From Victivallales bacterium (lineage in GTDB: Bacteria > Verrucomicrobiota > Lentisphaeria > Oligosphaerales > Oligosphaeraceae), in contig JAFYGL010000090.1 of NCBI GenBank assembly GCA_017543165.1, forward strand, positions 1 to 9,900: DNA of 9,900 nucleotides. Direction: 5' to 3'. Numbering within the stretch: the stretch's first letter is position 1; each line of letters opens with the position of its first letter. This document shows, piece by piece, positions 5,772 through 9,900 of the stretch. The translations under genes were made by a program, and so were the position numbers. The notes under the pieces were generated by a model. It did not search any database, was not told where the DNA came from, and saw only the letters and a list, made by a program, of their open reading frames with translations.

Positions 5772-5851
5772 TGGACTGTGTACTGTGGACTGTGCGCGTT
5801 TGGCAGGGCAGTTATTTTCGTAACTTAACAGTCCACAGTCCACAGTCCACT
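5770..5851. repeat. GTGGACTGT inverted repeat between the fusion gene and murE
   Basis: A 24-base left arm (5770-5793) and a 24-base right arm (5828-5851) are reverse complements at 23 of 24 positions; the one difference is a T in the left arm. Each arm is built of near-repeating GTGGACTGT units. The 34-base loop holds a smaller hairpin, AGTTA (5810-5814) with TAACT (5821-5825). The left arm starts inside the stop codon TAG (5769-5771), and the right arm ends 7 bases before the murE Shine-Dalgarno. The motif is shared with the right end of the 4081-4226 element. There is no T-tract, so it is not a standard terminator. It could stabilise mRNA, modulate murE translation or be a mobile repeat. 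Confidence 0.88.
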
Positions 5852-5868
5852 TACAATTGAGGAAATTT

Positions 5869-7341
5869 ATGAAACTAGGTGAATTGCTTGCTGTTATTGG
5901 AGATAAGGTTGTTTCTTTTGGCGGGGATTTGGCGATGGAAGTTTGCGGTGCCACCCCAGATTCCAGGCAGGTGAGGCCAGGAATGTTGTTTTGCGCCATG
6001 AAAGGGGCGCGCCTGGATGGGCACCAGTTCATTGACAGTGCATTGGAGAAGGGGGCGAAGGCTGTGCTGCTTGTGGAGGCGCACGATTTGCCGCAGGGCA
6101 TGCCATGGATTCAAGTATGCGACCCGTATCCCGTGTTTGGCCTGGTGGCGGAGGCATTTGCGGGGCGCCCAGCGGATAAACTGGATGTGCTGGCAGTGAC
6201 TGGCACCAATGGCAAGACAACCACGGCATATTTGCTTCGTGCATTGTGGCGCGGGGCAGGGAAGCGCACTGGCATGATTGGCACTGTGGAATATGATGTG
6301 CTTGCCAAGGAAGGCACCAGCCTGGAGGCGGACAGGACGACACCAACGCCTTTTGAATTGCAGGGCTTGCTGTCCCGTCTGGTGGAGAATGGGGGCGAGG
6401 CGGTGGCGATGGAGTTGTCCAGCCATGCGCTGGAGCAGCGTCGTGCCGCCAACATGAAATGCAGCGCCGCCATATTCACGAACCTGACCCAGGACCACCT
6501 GGACTACCACTTGACCATGGAGAACTACTACCAGGCCAAGAAACTGCTGTTCACGGACTTCTTGAAGGCGGGTGCGCCTGCTGTTTTGAACTGCGATGAC
6601 CTGTACGGCGCACGCCTGGCGGAAGAATTGAGCGGCGTATGCAATGTGAAGGGCTATTCCTTCAAGGATGCTGGCAGGGATTATGGGTTCAAGGTGCTGG
6701 AGTTGTCCAGCCAGAGGACTGTGTTGGAAATGCTCTGCGGGAGCGAGGCGTTTACATTGGAGACGCCCTTGATTGGAATGTACAATGCCTACAATGTGGC
6801 GGGCGCGGCGGTTTGCGCACACGCATGCGGGCTGCGGGACTTTGGCGCCGCAATTGCGCAATGCAAGGGGGCGCCTGGCAGGCTGGAGCGGGTGCCTGTG
6901 CCAGGCAATCGCTTCTCAGTGTTTGTGGACTACGCGCATACCGATGATGCACTGAAGAACGTGCTGGGCACATTGCGGGAATTGAAGAACGGACAGGGCA
7001 GGCTGGTGGTTGTATTCGGCTGTGGGGGGGACAGGGACCGCAAGAAGCGCCCGCTTATGGCAAGGGCCGCCGCCAGCCTGGCGGATTATGTGTATGTGAC
7101 CAGCGACAATCCGCGCACCGAAAAGCCAGAGGATATTATATCGGAGATTCTGGCAGGAATGCCGCAAACTGCCAGTTATACTGCGATATGCGACCGTGCG
7201 GAGGCCATCAAGGCGGCAATCTCCAGTGCGCATGAAGGGGACATCATACTCATTGCGGGCAAAGGACATGAGGACTACCAGGAAGTGAATGGCGTAAAGC
7301 ATCCATTTGACGACAGAATAGTGGCGGCCCAATGCCTTTGA
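5869..7341 (+). CDS. murE: UDP-N-acetylmuramoyl-L-alanyl-D-glutamate--2,6-diaminopimelate ligase
   Basis: Adds the third residue of the peptidoglycan stem peptide in the cytoplasm, using ATP. The 490-residue length is normal. The N-terminal UDP-MurNAc-binding domain includes GATPDSRQVRPGMLFCA (27-43). The central ATPase domain has TGTNGKTT (111-118), RTTPTPFELQ (156-165), ELSSHALEQRR (182-192), FTNLTQDHLDYH (203-214), and K224 in YQAKK at the position of the carbamylated lysine. The C-terminal ligase domain has FVDYAHTDDALKN (352-364), VVFGCGGDRDRKKRP (381-395), DNPR (413-416) and GKGHEDYQ (464-471). DNPR is the meso-diaminopimelate-specific signature, so meso-DAP rather than lysine is the substrate. 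The start at 5869 is chosen because GAGG (5859-5862) lies 6 bases upstream; a TTG at 5857 would precede it. It is not flanked by murF, mraY or ftsI here, unlike the usual cell-wall cluster. Confidence 0.96.
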   Translation: MKLGELLAVIGDKVVSFGGDLAMEVCGATPDSRQVRPGMLFCAMKGARLDGHQFIDSALEKGAKAVLLVEAHDLPQGMPWIQVCDPYPVFGLVAEAFAGRPADKLDVLAVTGTNGKTTTAYLLRALWRGAGKRTGMIGTVEYDVLAKEGTSLEADRTTPTPFELQGLLSRLVENGGEAVAMELSSHALEQRRAANMKCSAAIFTNLTQDHLDYHLTMENYYQAKKLLFTDFLKAGAPAVLNCDDLYGARLAEELSGVCNVKGYSFKDAGRDYGFKVLELSSQRTVLEMLCGSEAFTLETPLIGMYNAYNVAGAAVCAHACGLRDFGAAIAQCKGAPGRLERVPVPGNRFSVFVDYAHTDDALKNVLGTLRELKNGQGRLVVVFGCGGDRDRKKRPLMARAAASLADYVYVTSDNPRTEKPEDIISEILAGMPQTASYTAICDRAEAIKAAISSAHEGDIILIAGKGHEDYQEVNGVKHPFDDRIVAAQCL

Positions 7342-7404
7342 AATGCGTAGTTCTCAGCATTGAAAAGGAGATAGACTGATTCCGTCAATTTAGCCAGTAT
7401 GCCG

Positions 7405-7432
7405 TTGCAAAGCCTGTTTTTGTGGCTATACT
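7405..7432 (+). promoter_or_regulatory. Sigma-70-type promoter candidate for the AAA-ATPase-like gene pair
   Basis: TTGCAA (7405-7410) and TATACT (7427-7432) are separated by 16 bases, in the 130-base gap after murE. Transcription would start near 7439, leaving a leader of about 30 bases before the ATG at 7472. No terminator was found between murE and this site. Confidence 0.5.
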
Positions 7433-7471
7433 ATTGCGTTTTTGGCGTGGTTATTGGCGCAGGTGTTTATT

Positions 7472-9022
7472 ATGAAAGATTTGACGACCAGCATTTACAC
7501 ATTCAAGGACATCATACAGGGAAATTTCCAGTATGTGGATAAGACGGAGTACATCTGGGAATTGGTAAGGCCAGCCAAGGAGATGTACTTTCTGTCCCGT
7601 CCGCGCCGTTTTGGCAAGTCGCTGACGGTCTCCACGCTGAAGGCTGTGTTCGAGGGCAAGAAGGAGCTTTTCCAGGGGCTGGCACTCTATGACAAGCCCT
7701 ACGACTGGGAGCAGCATCCCGTCATACATCTGGATATGAACGGGCGGGATTTCAGCACACTGGAGAAAATGGAGGAGAGTTTCAGGCTGATTCTGCTAGA
7801 GCAGGCGAAATTCAACAAAGTCACCTTGAAGGAGCGTACAGCCAACGCGATGTTCCATGAACTCATCAGTGCTCTTCACGACGCGAAGGGTGACGTCGTC
7901 ATACTCCTTGACGAATATGACAAGCCAATACTGAACAATATCACCAGGCCAGACTGCCAGGATTTCCTGTCAGCACTGAAGGTGTTCTACTCTGTGATAA
8001 AGGAGAAGAACGCCATGATACGCCTGGCGTTCATAACTGGCGTGAGCAAGTTCTGCCACGTGTCCCTTTTCTCGGAGCTGAACAACTTGACGGACATAAC
8101 CATGGACGCGCATTTCGCCACCATGCTCGGCTACACCCAGGAGGAGGTTGAGGCTAACTTCGGCGACCGCATTGCCGCATTGGCGGACAATCAAGCCTTG
8201 GAGGATTTCATGCAGAAAATCAAGGAGTGGTACAACGGCTACCGCTTTGAGGAAAACTCCAAGACAGTCTATAACCCCGTCTCGCTGGCACAATTTTTCA
8301 AGTCGGGCGGCAAGTTCAACAACTACTGGTTCTCGACTGGCACGCCGACTTTCCTCCTTGAACTGATAAAGAAGCAGCGATTCAATCTTGAGCAGGCACT
8401 GAAAACCCCTGTCTCAAACTTCGCCTTCGATGCATTTGAGATTGACCGCATCCCCCCCTTGACCTTTCTTCTTCAAACGGGATACCTTACCATCGATAGC
8501 ACTGTGAAACGGTACGGCGACACTGCCTACAAACTACGTTTCCCGAACCTGGAAGTCAAGGGTTCTTTCGAGACCTATCTTGCTGGGTATTGCAGCGGTA
8601 TGCAATCCGCCCAGGTCAAGGATTCCGTATATCGGCTTGCTGACGCGGTTACGGCAGGCGATGTGGACGGATTCATGGAGGCGATGAAGGTGTTTTTCGC
8701 CAAGGTGCCATACGACGTGCATTTGAAGGACGAGAACAATTTCCAACTGCTGTTCTTCTCCATTTTCATGCTGCTTGGCATAAGCATCACCGCCGAATCC
8801 AGGACGAAACAGGGGCGCATCGATGCGGTCGCCGCGAATGAGGACTACGTTTTTGTGTTCGAGTTCAAACTGGACAAGAGCAAGGAGCTGGCCCTGGAGC
8901 AAATCCAGGAGCGGGACTACTTCCGCCGCTACATGAACTCGGGCAAGAAAATCTTCCTGGTGGGAGTGAACTTCGACGTGGAGCTTGGGCAGATACAGGA
9001 TTGGACAGCACAGTCAGTTTGA
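7472..9022 (+). CDS. AAA-ATPase-like / PD-(D/E)XK nuclease superfamily protein (516 aa)
   Basis: Two-domain protein of the type annotated AAA-ATPase_like (PF09820) plus PDDEXK_9 (PF08011); its biological role is not established. The N-terminal part (about 5-230) carries the family start (FKDIIQGNFQYVDKTEYIWEL), the Walker-A-like SRPRRFGKS (42-50) and the Walker B VILLDEYDKP (143-152), with FITGVSKF (187-194) beyond. KEWYNGYRF (251-259) and NPVSL mark the linking region typical of the family. The C-terminal nuclease-like motif is GRIDAV (448-453), then FVFEFK (461-466) and QIQERDYFRRY (477-487), so the D451 / E464-x-K466 catalytic pattern is intact. The ATG at 7472 has AGGTG at 7461-7465; a TTG start at 7442 is not favoured. 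A second member of the family starts 17 bases downstream. Such families occur in many copies per genome in gut Bacteroidetes and PVC bacteria, sometimes viewed as selfish or defence-related, which is inference. Confidence 0.9.
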   Translation: MKDLTTSIYTFKDIIQGNFQYVDKTEYIWELVRPAKEMYFLSRPRRFGKSLTVSTLKAVFEGKKELFQGLALYDKPYDWEQHPVIHLDMNGRDFSTLEKMEESFRLILLEQAKFNKVTLKERTANAMFHELISALHDAKGDVVILLDEYDKPILNNITRPDCQDFLSALKVFYSVIKEKNAMIRLAFITGVSKFCHVSLFSELNNLTDITMDAHFATMLGYTQEEVEANFGDRIAALADNQALEDFMQKIKEWYNGYRFEENSKTVYNPVSLAQFFKSGGKFNNYWFSTGTPTFLLELIKKQRFNLEQALKTPVSNFAFDAFEIDRIPPLTFLLQTGYLTIDSTVKRYGDTAYKLRFPNLEVKGSFETYLAGYCSGMQSAQVKDSVYRLADAVTAGDVDGFMEAMKVFFAKVPYDVHLKDENNFQLLFFSIFMLLGISITAESRTKQGRIDAVAANEDYVFVFEFKLDKSKELALEQIQERDYFRRYMNSGKKIFLVGVNFDVELGQIQDWTAQSV

Positions 9023-9039
9023 TTTTGTGAATAAATAAA

Positions 9040-9900
9040 ATGGGCGATACCATGAACGACAATGTAAAGACCATACCATACGGAGTGAGCGACTTCGCGA
9101 ACATGCGTGGCCGAAATGGCTACTATGTTGACAACACCTGGGGCATCCCTCTTCTGGAGGCGTTGCCGTACCAGATGTTCCTTCGCCCGCGCCGCTTCGG
9201 CAAAAGCCTGCTGCTGAGCATACTGAACTACTACTATGATTTGAACAGCGCGGACCGCTTTGACGAGCTGTTTGGCGGCACCTGGATACATGAGCATCCC
9301 ACGCCCAGCCGTGGACAGTATATGATACTGCATTTTGACTTCTCGAAAGTCAGCGGAGAAACAGTGGAGGACATGCAGAGGAGCTTCGAGGAGAAATGCA
9401 AGATTGCAATAGATGGCTTTCGCGAGGCATACAAGGACTATATCCCTGAAAATCTTCAGGAGGAAATGGCGAAGCAAGCCACATTCAGCGCTGAACTGGA
9501 CATACTGACCACCAGGCTGCCTCTTACGTCGGACAAGAAAATCTACATCATGGTTGACGAGTATGACAACTTCTCCAACAGGATTCTGGCGCAGTCAGGC
9601 TCCGAGGCATACCGTACGCTAACACACGGCACAGGCTTTTTCAAGAGCTTCTTCGCACTGCTTAAGGCACAGAACAAGGTGATAACAAACATACTGCTTA
9701 CATGCGTCTCGCCAATGACGCTGGACGATGTGACGAGCGGCTTCAACATAGCAGAGAACATATCCCAGGATTCGCAGCTGTCAACTCTCTGCGGCTTCAC
9801 CCACAAGGACATACGGCAGGCATTCGACTACTATGCGAAGGCGGGGCGTTTCCCAATGGACCGCGAGCAGGCGTTCCAGCTGGTCACCGACTGGTACGAC
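9040..9900 (+). CDS. Second AAA-ATPase-like family protein, 3' end beyond the window
   Basis: An open frame runs from ATG 9040 to the window end (287 codons, no stop). The family N-terminus is clear: VKTIPYGVSDFANMRGRNGYYVDNT (9-33), Walker-A-like LRPRRFGKSLLL (48-59) and Walker B IYIMVDEYDNF (168-178), with LLTCVSPMTLDDVTSGFN (219-236) at the position of the sensor-like segment. The expected C-terminal PD-(D/E)XK part lies outside the window. ATG 9052 is an equally possible start, since neither has a clear Shine-Dalgarno. It follows the first family member by 17 bases in the same direction, so they are probably co-transcribed. Apart from the ATPase motifs the two proteins differ clearly, so they are not a recent duplication. 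Confidence 0.88.
   Translation, partial: MGDTMNDNVKTIPYGVSDFANMRGRNGYYVDNTWGIPLLEALPYQMFLRPRRFGKSLLLSILNYYYDLNSADRFDELFGGTWIHEHPTPSRGQYMILHFDFSKVSGETVEDMQRSFEEKCKIAIDGFREAYKDYIPENLQEEMAKQATFSAELDILTTRLPLTSDKKIYIMVDEYDNFSNRILAQSGSEAYRTLTHGTGFFKSFFALLKAQNKVITNILLTCVSPMTLDDVTSGFNIAENISQDSQLSTLCGFTHKDIRQAFDYYAKAGRFPMDREQAFQLVTDWYD

Noticed and set aside
5875..6861. Reverse-strand ORF of 328 codons
   Set aside because: Antisense to murE, whose reading frame is unambiguous; no motif is recognisable.
7365..7395. A small gene after the Shine-Dalgarno-like AAGGAG at 7365-7370
   Set aside because: No ATG, GTG or TTG follows at usable spacing, and a CTG at 7376 gives only five codons before a stop.

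Overview
The window looks like a chromosomal stretch from a Gram-negative bacterium of the PVC superphylum, most plausibly a Lentisphaerota (Victivallales-like) or Kiritimatiellota relative. This placement is inference. It rests on four things: an ECF-type sigma factor directly followed by a membrane Ser/Thr kinase with a long outward-facing tail; a small very basic protein resembling the type described as a PVC signature; ADP-heptose (lipopolysaccharide core) and meso-DAP peptidoglycan enzymes; and abundant intergenic short repeats, including a GTGGACTGT motif. No rRNA, tRNA, CRISPR array or recognisable transposase gene was seen.

Layout. Positions 1-246 are non-genic repeat DNA: a GGAAGGACG 9-mer array facing a CAAGTCCTT/CCCGTCCTT array, together forming one large inverted repeat. 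A good promoter (272-300) precedes a two-gene operon: an ECF sigma factor (322-897) and a 917-residue kinase (899-3652). A monocistronic small basic protein gene follows (3793-4011) and ends at a strong intrinsic terminator (4045-4080). Directly abutting the terminator is a 146-bp hairpin-rich element with 11-bp perfect terminal inverted repeats (4081-4226). Next come a secreted thermonuclease-like protein (4267-4770) and, 2 bases later, a fusion of a heptose-1-phosphate adenylyltransferase (RfaE2/HldE-C type) with a nitroreductase (4773-5771). An 82-bp inverted repeat (5770-5851) made of GTGGACTGT units overlaps the stop codon of the fusion gene and ends just before the ribosome binding site of murE (5869-7341). 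After a 130-bp gap with a promoter candidate come two tandem genes of the AAA-ATPase-like / PD-(D/E)XK family: one complete (7472-9022) and one cut by the window end (9040-9900).

How the parts fit. The sigma factor and kinase probably form a signalling unit: extracytoplasmic lectin-fold modules, a single membrane helix, a cytoplasmic kinase, and a sigma factor made from the same transcript. The nuclease, heptose enzyme and MurE are envelope or exported functions, but nothing proves that they work together. The most unusual items are the adenylyltransferase-nitroreductase fusion, the predicted stack of C-type-lectin-fold modules on the kinase, and the family of intergenic inverted repeats placed around genes.
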